In this document: positions 8,300 through 16,701 of the stretch, one piece after another
Layout of the letters: each line of letters starts with the position of its first letter
Position numbering within the stretch: position 1 is the first letter of the stretch
Source of the DNA: Fervidicoccus sp.
Lineage (GTDB): Archaea > Thermoproteota > Thermoprotei_A > Sulfolobales > Fervidicoccaceae
Direction of reading: 5' to 3'
Length of the DNA stretch: 40,444 nt
NCBI GenBank assembly: GCA_002899805.1
Contig: POCB01000098.1
Coordinates: 1 to 40,444 of the forward strand
Translations under genes and position numbers: made by a program
Notes under the pieces: model-generated
Seen by the model: only the letters and a program-made list of their open reading frames with translations
Told to the model about the DNA's origin: nothing
Database searches by the model: none

Positions 8300-9028
8300 T
8301 CACCTCCTGTAAAGATTTTCGTATCCTTCATTCAGTACAATTTTGAGAATCTTCCTAGCATCTCCTCCCGGAGAAACTATTCCTCTCATCATAACATATC
8401 CCTTCCCCAATCTCCTTAGGTATCTTGCCAATAAGCCCACATGTGTAACTAGAAGTATACCTGTGCCTTCCTCGGCTAATTGGTCTATGAGCTTAGCTAT
8501 CTTTCTAACAGATTCTACATCCACACCACTGTCTGGCTCATCTAATAAAGCTACCTTAGGTTTGGAAAGTAGTATTGTTGTTAACTCAGATCTCTTTATT
8601 TCCCCACCACTGAATCCGGAGAAAGCATCTCTTTCCAGAAGATGGGTAATCACTGTTTGGTTAACAGCATTTGTAATGTTTACCTCTTTTCCGTATATCT
8701 TTGATATCCTTTCAAGCAGCATGCCCATTTTAATCGGCAGAGGAGGAGGATTCTGATAAGAGAGTGCTAACCCCATTCTCGCCCTTTCCCAGGGAGGCAA
8801 AGAAGTTATATCAACAGAATCGAGCAAGATCTTCCCTTCAACGATTTTGTAATCGGAGAGACCCATGATCGCCTTGAGCATTGTTGTCTTCCCGCTACCG
8901 TTTGGTCCCAGCAGAACCGAGATTTCCCCTCTCTCGATCTCAATATTCGCGTTTTTTACTACAATCTTACCTCCAACTTCGACTGTAAGATTTGAAACCT
9001 CTAGAATCTTTTGTGGCAATACTATCAC
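8300..9028 (-). CDS. sufC: SufC Fe-S assembly ATPase
   Basis: Soluble ABC-type ATPase of 242 residues that drives Fe-S assembly on the SufB/D partner. Motifs: Walker A GPNGSGKTT (41-49), Q-loop YQNPPPLP (about 91-98), signature FSGGEIKR (139-146), Walker B VALLDEPDSGVD (159-170), H-loop histidine in LLVTH (196). The Pro-rich Q-loop and DSGVD D-loop are typical of SufC rather than of transporter ATPases, and no permease gene is nearby. It is the first gene of a two-gene minus-strand operon, with three bases between its stop and the next start codon. The start is uncertain: GTG 9028 gives the full length; TTG 9019 has GGTGAT just upstream and would remove only three residues. Confidence 0.95.
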   Translation of the reverse strand: MIVLPQKILEVSNLTVEVGGKIVVKNANIEIERGEISVLLGPNGSGKTTMLKAIMGLSDYKIVEGKILLDSVDITSLPPWERARMGLALSYQNPPPLPIKMGMLLERISKIYGKEVNITNAVNQTVITHLLERDAFSGFSGGEIKRSELTTILLSKPKVALLDEPDSGVDVESVRKIAKLIDQLAEEGTGILLVTHVGLLARYLRRLGKGYVMMRGIVSPGGDARKILKIVLNEGYENLYRR

Positions 9029-9187
9029 CAGCAGGTTTCTGATAAGCTCGTTGCTCTTCGTTGATCATCCCATAGGAGTAATATATAGCGTAATAAATTT
9101 TTACCAGATGTTGAGCTCGAAGACGAGTTCGTATCAGGAAGCACTTATACAAAATATATTTGAATGGTTAAGTAAACTAACCAAACT

Positions 9188-9196
9188 TTTAAATAT
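9188..9196 (+). promoter_or_regulatory. TATA box of the first molybdenum hydroxylase operon
   Basis: TTTAAATAT is centred 22 bases before the ATG at 9214, the spacing expected for a leaderless archaeal transcript, and no ribosome binding site precedes that ATG. This supports the long start for the large subunit. Confidence 0.6.
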
Positions 9197-9213
9197 TTTC
9201 ACAAGATAACAAT

Positions 9214-11571
9214 ATGTTTGTGGAATTAAGGTGGATAGAATTGTCCTCCTTCGATCTTGAAAGATTGATGAATAAATGGCTCAATGCCGAAGAATTCTAC
9301 GTAGTTGGAAAAAGGATAGAAAGGGCTGATACGCTAGATAAGGCACTCGGAAAAGCTAAGTTTATCGAAGATTACTATACGAATGACATGCTTTTCATAA
9401 AGCAGGTTACTAGCCGATACCCTCATGCGAGAATAGCTTCCATTGACGAATCCGAGGCAAAGAAGGTCAGAGGTTTTGTTGCAAATTTCACAGCGAGAAA
9501 TATACCAGGAGAAAACCAGGTTGGTTACTCGCTTCCAGACCAACCTCTTCTTGCTGAGAGAAAGGTAAGGTATGTGGGTGAACCTGTTTCTCTGGTAGTC
9601 GCTAGAGATTTTGAAGCTGCTATAGAAGCTGCGAACCAGATAAAGATTAGTTATGAACCTCTTCCTCACATACTAGATCCGCTGGAAGCCAAAAGTAGAG
9701 TTGATGTGTTAATTCATGAGGAAGCAGGCTCGAATATAGCATTTAGAACAAAGGCCAGAAAAGGAGACGTAGAAAAAGGTTTTTCAGAGTCGCATGTAGT
9801 AATTGAAAACGTCTATAGAACTTCCCAACAGGATCATGTTTATTTAGAAACAGAAGCTGCTATAGCTATTCCAGGTCTGGAAGGTAAATTAACGATCCTT
9901 TCTCCGTCTCAACATCCTCACTTGACTCAAAGAATTGTGTCAAGGGTACTTGGGCTCCCTGCAAGTTCAATAAGAGTCGTCGTTCCTTATTTGGGAGGAG
10001 GCTTCGGTGGGAAAGATGATGAAGGACCTCTGATTTCTGCTAAAGCGGCTTTGGTAGCTTACCTTACTGGAAGACCTGCTTTTATCGAATATTCAAGAGA
10101 AGAGAGCTTTGCTATTCATCCAAAGAGAGAGGCGACGGTAATAAGATACAAAAGTGGTGCCGATACAGACGGCAGACTTAAGGCAATAGAGGTTGAAATA
10201 GTACATGATACTGGAGCATATGCCAACAGAGGTCCTTTCATTCTTTGGAGAGCGACAATGCATGCGTCAGGTCCATACTTCGTCCCAAATGCTAAAGTAG
10301 ATGGCTACTGTATATATACGAACAAAGTATATCAAGGTTCCTTCAGGGGATTCGGAAACCCCTCAGTACAGTTTGCTGCTGAAAGCCAGATGGATCTACT
10401 GGCTGAGAAACTGGGTATGGATCCTCTCGACATTAGACTGAAGAATATCCTCACTCCTGGAAGTACTACAATTACAGGTCAGGTACTCGACACTTCAGTA
10501 GGAGTTAAAGAAGCTTTGGAATCTGTTGCTAGCAAGGCCGGATGGAGAGATAAGTGGAAGACGTATTCAACCTATAATGGGAGGTTCAGAAAAGGGATAG
10601 GAATAGGAGTTGCTTGGCACGGTATAAGTACTTCAAGAGGGGTACCCGATTGGTCTGCTGGTACTGTGAAAATAGAGCCAGATGGTTCTGTCTCTGTTCT
10701 GGTAGGAATTGTAGAGATTGGGCAGGGTTCCCCAACTTCTTCTCACAGACAAATAGTCGCAGAAGTTCTTGGTGCTCCTCTGGATATGGTGCACGTATAC
10801 TTTGGAACTACCGATGCTCCTGATACGGGTGCGACTCATGCGTCTAGAGGTACAGGGGTAGGCGCTATAGGAGTATACGTTGCTTCGATAGAGCTCAGGG
10901 AGAGGCTGAACTCATTTGCTGCTAAATTGCTCAATACAGAGCCTGAAGACGTAGTTATCCACGATGGAATTGTCAGCTCAAGAAGGGATCCCTCTAAGAG
11001 CATTGGCTGGAAAGAGTTCATAAAAAAGGCTTACAACAGCGGCGTCAACACAACAGCTTCAGGATATTTCTTCCTTCCAAAAGGTAAGTTCGACGATGAA
11101 GCTGGTCAGGGATTTGCATATATCTCTTACAGCTATATGGTGGTTATAAGCGAGGTAGAAGTGGACACTGAGACAGGAATAATAAAAGTGCTCAGAGTAT
11201 ATCCAGCTATCTCTGCTGGAAAGATAATCAATCCGATTCAAGTGGAGGGCCAAATAGAAGGAGGATTCGTCCAGGGAATGGGACTGGCATTGATGGAAGA
11301 GTTGAAGTTCAACGAAAAGGGAGAGATAATGAACAGGGATCTTACGGACTATGTGATCCCGACATCCCTTGACGCACCAGAAATTGAGAAGCCAATCTTC
11401 ATCGAAGACAGATTCAAATATGGTCCATTGGGCGCTAAGGGGGTCGGAGAGATGGCTCTTATACCTGCGCCCGCCTCTATCGCTAATGCTGTTTCCCACG
11501 CAATTGGAAAAAGAGTCACAGAGCTTGCCCTAACTCCCGAAAAAGTGCTCAAACTGTTGGAAAAGGGGTGA
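9214..11571 (+). CDS. Molybdenum hydroxylase large subunit 1 (xanthine dehydrogenase family)
   Basis: 785-residue molybdopterin subunit of a xanthine/aldehyde dehydrogenase-type enzyme (L-M-S heterotrimer). Domain order: Ald_Xan_dh_C-type a/b domain from about 28 (VVGKRIERAD), then the Moco domains. Moco-contact loops: QDHVYLE (Gln206), GGGFGGKDDE (261-270), GSFRGFG (Arg378), and the catalytic glutamate in KGVGEMAL (Glu746). By eye Asp268 sits at the bovine xanthine oxidase Glu802 position and Arg378 at Arg880, so an acidic residue and the arginine that bind purine rings are both kept; a purine substrate is plausible but aldehydes are not excluded. The start ATG 9214 is supported by a TATA box 22 bases upstream; Met19 at 9268 is the alternative. 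Followed by its FAD and Fe-S subunits. Confidence 0.93.
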   Translation: MFVELRWIELSSFDLERLMNKWLNAEEFYVVGKRIERADTLDKALGKAKFIEDYYTNDMLFIKQVTSRYPHARIASIDESEAKKVRGFVANFTARNIPGENQVGYSLPDQPLLAERKVRYVGEPVSLVVARDFEAAIEAANQIKISYEPLPHILDPLEAKSRVDVLIHEEAGSNIAFRTKARKGDVEKGFSESHVVIENVYRTSQQDHVYLETEAAIAIPGLEGKLTILSPSQHPHLTQRIVSRVLGLPASSIRVVVPYLGGGFGGKDDEGPLISAKAALVAYLTGRPAFIEYSREESFAIHPKREATVIRYKSGADTDGRLKAIEVEIVHDTGAYANRGPFILWRATMHASGPYFVPNAKVDGYCIYTNKVYQGSFRGFGNPSVQFAAESQMDLLAEKLGMDPLDIRLKNILTPGSTTITGQVLDTSVGVKEALESVASKAGWRDKWKTYSTYNGRFRKGIGIGVAWHGISTSRGVPDWSAGTVKIEPDGSVSVLVGIVEIGQGSPTSSHRQIVAEVLGAPLDMVHVYFGTTDAPDTGATHASRGTGVGAIGVYVASIELRERLNSFAAKLLNTEPEDVVIHDGIVSSRRDPSKSIGWKEFIKKAYNSGVNTTASGYFFLPKGKFDDEAGQGFAYISYSYMVVISEVEVDTETGIIKVLRVYPAISAGKIINPIQVEGQIEGGFVQGMGLALMEELKFNEKGEIMNRDLTDYVIPTSLDAPEIEKPIFIEDRFKYGPLGAKGVGEMALIPAPASIANAVSHAIGKRVTELALTPEKVLKLLEKG

Positions 11572-11576
11572 AGAAG

Positions 11577-12443
11577 ATGTACTATAGATTACCCCAGTTT
11601 GAATATTTGAGACCAAACGACCTTCATCAGGCTTTGGAAACCATCAGAGAGGGCGACTGGAAACCTTTAGCTGGAGGAACAGATCTGTTGTTAGACATGA
11701 AGAACGGGAGACAATCTCCGAAGAAAATAATCGATATTTCGAGGCTCAGTGAGCTCAGATATGTGAGGACAAACGATAGCAGAGTCTTGATTGGAGGAGG
11801 CTCCAGACTCCAGGAACTGCTTGAGAATGTGATAGTCAAGGAGAAGCTCCCCCTTCTTAGTTCAGCCATATATGAGATGGCATCCTGGCAGATCAGGAAT
11901 ATAGCAACAATAGCCGGAAACCTCTGCAATGCATCTCCAGCCGCCGACTCTGCACCTCCCCTCTTAGTACATGGAGCAAGGGTCAAACTGATTTCCTCCT
12001 CTGGTAGCAGAACAGTCCCATTGAGCGAATTCTTCTTAGGTCCCAGAAAAACAGTTCTTTCGAACAATGAACTAATGGGAGAAATTGATGTGCCACTGTT
12101 GGAGGGATACTATTATCGGTATTATAAGATTGGAAGGAGGCATGCATTCACACTATCAGTTGTCTCTATGGCTATAGCCGTGAAAATTGAAAATGGAATT
12201 TTCTCTGATGTCAGAATAGCGATGGGATCTGTTGCTCCGAAGCCAGTAAGAGCACTCAATGTCGAGAAAGAGCTGATTGGTAAGGAAGCGAAAACCGTAG
12301 AGATCACTAAAGCGATCGATCTAGTGAGTGAGGACATTTCACCAATAAGCGATGTTAGGGCTTCCGCCGAATACAGGATGAAGGTTACGAAGTTTTTACT
12401 TAAAGAATCTCTTCAAGAATCTCTCAAATATTTTTGGAAGTGA
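11577..12443 (+). CDS. Molybdenum hydroxylase FAD subunit 1 (CoxM/XdhB type)
   Basis: FAD-binding medium subunit of about 288 residues, passing electrons from the Fe-S subunit to an external acceptor. Two flavin loops are clear: LAGGTDLLLDMK near the N-terminus and the IATIAGNLCNASPAADSAPP segment around residue 107-127, followed by a CO-dehydrogenase flavoprotein C-terminal domain (VRALNVEKELIGK, DISPISDVRASAEYR). The frame is open from GTG 11568, which overlaps the large-subunit stop (GTGA), but ATG 11577 is preferred because AGGGGTGA lies five bases before it. The gene ends six bases before the Fe-S subunit. The C-terminus is complete and the length normal for the family. Confidence 0.92.
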   Translation: MYYRLPQFEYLRPNDLHQALETIREGDWKPLAGGTDLLLDMKNGRQSPKKIIDISRLSELRYVRTNDSRVLIGGGSRLQELLENVIVKEKLPLLSSAIYEMASWQIRNIATIAGNLCNASPAADSAPPLLVHGARVKLISSSGSRTVPLSEFFLGPRKTVLSNNELMGEIDVPLLEGYYYRYYKIGRRHAFTLSVVSMAIAVKIENGIFSDVRIAMGSVAPKPVRALNVEKELIGKEAKTVEITKAIDLVSEDISPISDVRASAEYRMKVTKFLLKESLQESLKYFWK

Positions 12444-12449
12444 GGCAAA

Positions 12450-12914
12450 ATGAAGGTCTCATTCAAACTGAACGGAAATCCTGTAGAAGTTGAAGTTCCT
12501 CCAAATGAAATATTGCTAGATACTTTGAGACTGAGGCTTGGAGTGAAGGGACCGAAGAGAGGTTGTGAAAGAGCTGAATGTGGTACGTGCACAGTCCTCC
12601 TGGATGGAAAGCCTGTCTATTCGTGTAATATACTAACAGTACAGGTTGATGGAAGCAGTGTTCAAACCATCGAAGGTATAGCTAACGATGAATTAGGCAG
12701 AAGACTTGCGGAGAGCTTTTCGAAGGAAGGAGCAGTGCAGTGTGGATTCTGTACCCCAGGATTCGTTACAACTTCTTATGCATTGGTAAAAAGCCTTCAC
12801 GAGGTCTCAGATGAGCAGATCAAAAAGTACATTGAAGGTAACCTGTGCAGGTGCACAGGATACAAGAAGATTGTTGATGCCATCAAGAACGTTATTTCCT
12901 CACAGCGGAAGTAA
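12450..12914 (+). CDS. Molybdenum hydroxylase [2Fe-2S] subunit 1 (CoxS/XdhC type)
   Basis: 154-residue small subunit with two [2Fe-2S] clusters. The N-terminal plant-type ferredoxin domain has CERAECGTC and a fourth cysteine in PVYSC; the C-terminal helical domain has CGFCTPGF and CRCTGY, the canonical type I cluster ligands. All eight cysteines are present. ATG 12450 follows GAGGCAAA and the FAD-subunit stop by six bases. Its last 23 bases overlap, tail-to-tail, the 3' end of the amidohydrolase gene on the other strand. With the two genes before it, it forms a complete L-M-S operon. No maturation gene (XdhC/MocA type) is visible in the window, so the cofactor must be inserted by factors encoded elsewhere. 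Confidence 0.95.
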   Translation: MKVSFKLNGNPVEVEVPPNEILLDTLRLRLGVKGPKRGCERAECGTCTVLLDGKPVYSCNILTVQVDGSSVQTIEGIANDELGRRLAESFSKEGAVQCGFCTPGFVTTSYALVKSLHEVSDEQIKKYIEGNLCRCTGYKKIVDAIKNVISSQRK

Positions 12915-14250
12915 GCCTGGATACCGAAGTTCCTCTTTTTTCAGCCTCAATTTTGCCCTCTCTAACTACTATTTCTCCTCTTAGCAAAGTGAATTCGACC
13001 TTACCCTTCATTTTCATTCCAATGAATGGAGTTACAGGACTCTTCGTAATGAGCCATTCTCTAGTTATTTGTGTTTCTGCATTTGGATTAACAATGACAA
13101 TATCTCCATCGGCACCTGGCATCAGCTCCCCTTTCTTAGGCCAGAGCCCAAAAAGTCTAGCTGGATTCCTCGCTAGAACTCTGGGGATTTCCCTCAAATC
13201 GAATGCACCATTAAGAGCTAAGTTCAACATGGAGGGTAGAAGTGTTTGGACTCCGACGAAACCTGCTGCTACTTCCCAAACATTCCTTTTATCGCTCTTT
13301 TCTTCGGGTGAATGCGGAGCGTGGTCCGAGCCAATAGCGTACATCGTCCCATCAGCAATGGAGGTCAAGAGAGCTCTTCTATGTTCTGTCTCTCTTATGG
13401 GAGGGTTAACCTTGATCCTATTTCCATGGGTCTCATAGTGAGAGCTATCGAAGTACAGATAATGAGGACAAGTTTCCCCGGTCAAATTTACACCTTCGTA
13501 TCTTGCCTTCTTTAGATAGTCGATGGTTCCCTCTGAAGATATATGTGCTATATGAGCCCTGCCACCTGTCTCTTTACTCATTAGATAAATTCTCATGACA
13601 GCCATCTCTTCGGTTATTGGTGGTCTGGAGAGCATATGAGCAATAGCATCACTCCTTCCTGAAGACTTCACTCTATCAACAAACATATTGACAAGCGAAT
13701 CATCTTCAGCATGAAAAACTACTGTGAATCCATGCAGTCTTGAAAGCTCTAGTGCTTTATATATAGTGGCGTTGCTTGGAGGGGGAAGATTGCCTGTCGT
13801 GGGTCCCATGAAAGCTTTGAATCCAACAGCTCCTTCTTTCAGCATCTCTTCGATTCTACTTACACTGGTATCTGTGAGAACCCCATAAAGGGCGAAGTCA
13901 ACATATGCTTTCTTCTCCAGAAGTTCTCGTTTCGATCTGACTCTTTCCCCCGTATCGACTGGAGGAAGAGTATTGGGCATTTCAATAACAGTAGTGACAC
14001 CACCAACCGCCGCCGCCTTTGTACCATGTTCAAAATCATCTTTATATTCGAGTCCTGGCTCTCTCATGTGGACATGTTCATCTACTATTCCAGGAAATAC
14101 AAGCTTTCCGCTGGCGTCTATTACCTCCTCTTTACTTGCGGGAGAAAGAGATTTTCCAATCATCTCAATTTTTCCATCTCTTATATATATATCGCCTTCG
14201 AAAATATTCTCGGGAGTAACGATGTGTCCTCCTCTTATAAGAATACTCAC
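12892..14250 (-). CDS. Cyclic amidohydrolase of the dihydroorotase/allantoinase/hydantoinase family
   Basis: TIM-barrel amidohydrolase, about 452 residues, that opens or closes cyclic amide rings. Metal ligands: GIVDEHVHMREPG (first His pair), the presumed carbamylated lysine in VGFKAFMG, histidines in VVFHAED and RAHIAHISS, and aspartate in GSDHAPHSP; ETCPHYL is also diagnostic. Sequence features shared with both dihydroorotase and allantoinase are present and the substrate cannot be read by eye. Context argues for ring opening in purine breakdown: molybdenum hydroxylases lie on both sides, and no pyrimidine-synthesis gene other than the carbamoyltransferase-like one is near. The start chosen is GTG 14250 because GGAGGTTGA lies at suitable distance upstream; ATG 14268 would sit within that site. 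Divergently transcribed from the second hydroxylase operon, sharing an 99-base AT-rich promoter region. Confidence 0.88.
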   Translation of the reverse strand: MSILIRGGHIVTPENIFEGDIYIRDGKIEMIGKSLSPASKEEVIDASGKLVFPGIVDEHVHMREPGLEYKDDFEHGTKAAAVGGVTTVIEMPNTLPPVDTGERVRSKRELLEKKAYVDFALYGVLTDTSVSRIEEMLKEGAVGFKAFMGPTTGNLPPPSNATIYKALELSRLHGFTVVFHAEDDSLVNMFVDRVKSSGRSDAIAHMLSRPPITEEMAVMRIYLMSKETGGRAHIAHISSEGTIDYLKKARYEGVNLTGETCPHYLYFDSSHYETHGNRIKVNPPIRETEHRRALLTSIADGTMYAIGSDHAPHSPEEKSDKRNVWEVAAGFVGVQTLLPSMLNLALNGAFDLREIPRVLARNPARLFGLWPKKGELMPGADGDIVIVNPNAETQITREWLITKSPVTPFIGMKMKGKVEFTLLRGEIVVREGKIEAEKRGTSVSRLTSAVRK

Positions 14251-14349
14251 AATTATTTCAACCTCCATAAGTTTTCAGTATTGTTATTAAACAATTAAAA
14301 TATAAAAATTTAAATAAATAATAACCTTAAATTAATCTCGGGATGTTTC
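14251..14349. promoter_or_regulatory. Divergent promoter region between amidohydrolase and second hydroxylase operon
   Basis: Strongly AT-rich spacer with TATA-like sequences for both directions: TTTAAATAAATA (14311-14322) for the plus strand and a TTTTATATTTTA-type run (14299-14312) for the minus strand. The amidohydrolase ribosome binding site GGAGGTTGA falls at 14260-14268. A shared control region suggests the two transcription units respond to the same signal. No regulator gene lies next to it. Confidence 0.5.
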
Positions 14350-16701
14350 ATGCTGAATATAGCAGAAAGATATTCTTTCATAGGTAAAGATATCCCAAGA
14401 AGAGATGCTGATAGTAAAGTGAGAGGACTGCTGGAGTTCTCTACCGATATCAGCGTTCCTGGAATGTACTATGGAAGGATAGTATATAGCCCCCACCCGT
14501 TTGCAGATATCGAAGAGATCGATACAAGAGAAGCAGAATCGATGGGAGCTGTTGTTATAACTCCGAAAGATGTACCAAGCAAACCCTTCAACATAAGGCT
14601 TGTGAGCGTGAATGAGGTTACCTTCAAAGACTGGAACATTTTGACCTTTTCTCCGAGATATCTCGGGGATCCGGTCGCTGCTGTTGCTGCTCCATCAGAG
14701 GAGCTTGCCCAGAAAGCAGCAGAATCCATCAAATTCAAATTCAGAAAAGTTTACGATCCAATTCTTGACGCTTTCGAATCAATGGGAAGTCAATCTGCAC
14801 CAATACGAGAGAAGATTCTAAAAGGAGAGGAAGAAATCCCGGTGAGGAGAAATGTTGGGGCTGAGCTCAATTATCTCGAAGGCGATTTAGAGAAGGGAAA
14901 GAGAGAGGCAGATGTAGTAATAGAGAGAGCATTTAAGACGAACAGGAGATACCATTTCCAGCTGGAGCCCAAAACATCGCTCTGTGTTCCGGAACATGAC
15001 GGGAGGTTCAGTATATATACTACTACACAGACTATTCACAACACGAGGATTCTCATAGGACAAGTTTTCGGGATACCTCTGAGCAAAATATCCGTAAAGA
15101 GGATACCTATAGGTGGTTCGTTTGGTTCAAGTATACAGACGAACCTCGTGACACTCATCAGCGTTGCCCTCTGTATGAAAGCAAAGAAACCTGTGAAAAT
15201 ATCCTTGACTAGAGAAGAGGATATGTACGATCATGCAGACTATGAAATGCATCTAAAGCTCAGAGTTGGAGCAAGGAGAAGTGGAGAACTCACTTTTGGA
15301 GAATTGGTAAACATCATGGACATAGGAGCTCATCAAGTTCAAGCTTATCCATTACTTGGAACGGCACTGGGATGGTTTGTCTCTTTGTATAAATGGAAAA
15401 ACATTAAATATGAGGGGAAGGCGGTCTATACGAACAAAACCCCCTCCTGTGCATTCAGGGGATACGGTGCCCCTCAAATATCATGGGCCGTCGAATCGAT
15501 AATGGATGAGCTCGCTGAAGAGCTCGGTATGGATCCTCTAGACCTGAAGTTGAAGAACTATGTAGGATTGGGAGATGTTTTTTGGGGTCAGGGTCCAACA
15601 GTGAGAAGTGTAATCAGGTCAGACGGAGTCAAAGAACTAGTAGAGAAAGGAAAACAACTCATTGGTTGGGACAGAAGGAAACCTCCCTCTATGAAACAGG
15701 GTAGATACAGAACAGGTATAGGATTTGGCAGATCATTCCATACTTCAGGAGCAGGAGGTCCTATCTCAGGAGAAGTCATAGACTATACGGGAGCTACTCT
15801 GAAACTCAATGAAGACGGAACTCTTGATTATATTACAGCCCTCCAAGACCACGGAGGAGGCACCCTTGAAGCTCACGCCAAAATAATTGCTGAAGAGCTA
15901 GGCGTACCCCCCCATCTGATCAATATCGTACCATCAGATACGAGCGTTACGCCGTATGATGTCTGTACGCATGCTTCTAGAGGTACCTATGTAGGAGGAG
16001 AGGCGGCTCAAATAGTTAAGTCCAAAGTTTTTGAAGCGGCTACCAGAATCCTTCCGAAGGCTGTGAACCCTGAAGCATTCAAACTCGTATATGACGAGAC
16101 CCTCGAACAAGCTGTAGTATATGTTGAAGGAATGAAAGATATGAGGATTACTCTCTCTGAAATAGCAAGGACTTCCTGGCAAAGAAATTGGGGGACAATA
16201 GCCGCGACTGTTAGCTATAGAGCAACTTCTGCACCTCCCACCTTCACCGTTTTCTTCGTTGAGGTTGAAGTAGACACCTATACAGGAAATGTGAAGCCAA
16301 AGAGAGTTGTAGCAGGCGCAGACCTTGGGACAGTGATAAATCCGAAGCTGGCTGAAGGTCAGCTCCATGGCGGTTTTGTGATGGGATGGAGCATGGCATA
16401 TTTAGAAGATACCATCTACGATAGGAGAACGGGAGAACTGCTCAACAAAGGGATGGTTGTGGACTACAAGATCCCTACTTCTCAAGACTCACCAAAACTC
16501 GAAGACTTCAAGGTCATCTTTGCCAATACATATGAGCCGACTGGACCGTATGGAGCCAAAGGACTTGGGGAAGCTGCCCTCAATCCGGTAGCTGGTGCTG
16601 TAGCAAATGCTATATACAATGCGGTTGGGGTGAGGTTCTATACCCTTCCAATCACTCCCGAGAGAATCTTAGAGGCAATCTCCGGAGGGGGGAAGCAGTG
16701 A
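14350..16701 (+). CDS. Molybdenum hydroxylase large subunit 2 (xanthine dehydrogenase family)
   Basis: Second molybdopterin subunit, 783 residues, paralogous to the one at 9.2 kb but clearly diverged. The catalytic glutamate is in KGLGEAAL (Glu741) and AFRGYG keeps the arginine (Arg370). The other Moco loops differ: GGSFGSSIQ replaces GGGFGGKD, placing Ile262 where bovine xanthine oxidase has Glu802, and RYHFQLE places Arg200 where it has Gln767. The pocket should therefore accept a different substrate from the first enzyme. An extra segment with ALGWFVSLYKW (about 338-350) is seen in some bacterial heterocycle hydroxylases. It heads a four-gene operon (large, FAD, Fe-S, carbamoyltransferase) in which every junction overlaps by four bases. 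Purine or another N-heterocycle is a reasonable substrate guess. Confidence 0.92.
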   Translation: MLNIAERYSFIGKDIPRRDADSKVRGLLEFSTDISVPGMYYGRIVYSPHPFADIEEIDTREAESMGAVVITPKDVPSKPFNIRLVSVNEVTFKDWNILTFSPRYLGDPVAAVAAPSEELAQKAAESIKFKFRKVYDPILDAFESMGSQSAPIREKILKGEEEIPVRRNVGAELNYLEGDLEKGKREADVVIERAFKTNRRYHFQLEPKTSLCVPEHDGRFSIYTTTQTIHNTRILIGQVFGIPLSKISVKRIPIGGSFGSSIQTNLVTLISVALCMKAKKPVKISLTREEDMYDHADYEMHLKLRVGARRSGELTFGELVNIMDIGAHQVQAYPLLGTALGWFVSLYKWKNIKYEGKAVYTNKTPSCAFRGYGAPQISWAVESIMDELAEELGMDPLDLKLKNYVGLGDVFWGQGPTVRSVIRSDGVKELVEKGKQLIGWDRRKPPSMKQGRYRTGIGFGRSFHTSGAGGPISGEVIDYTGATLKLNEDGTLDYITALQDHGGGTLEAHAKIIAEELGVPPHLINIVPSDTSVTPYDVCTHASRGTYVGGEAAQIVKSKVFEAATRILPKAVNPEAFKLVYDETLEQAVVYVEGMKDMRITLSEIARTSWQRNWGTIAATVSYRATSAPPTFTVFFVEVEVDTYTGNVKPKRVVAGADLGTVINPKLAEGQLHGGFVMGWSMAYLEDTIYDRRTGELLNKGMVVDYKIPTSQDSPKLEDFKVIFANTYEPTGPYGAKGLGEAALNPVAGAVANAIYNAVGVRFYTLPITPERILEAISGGGKQ

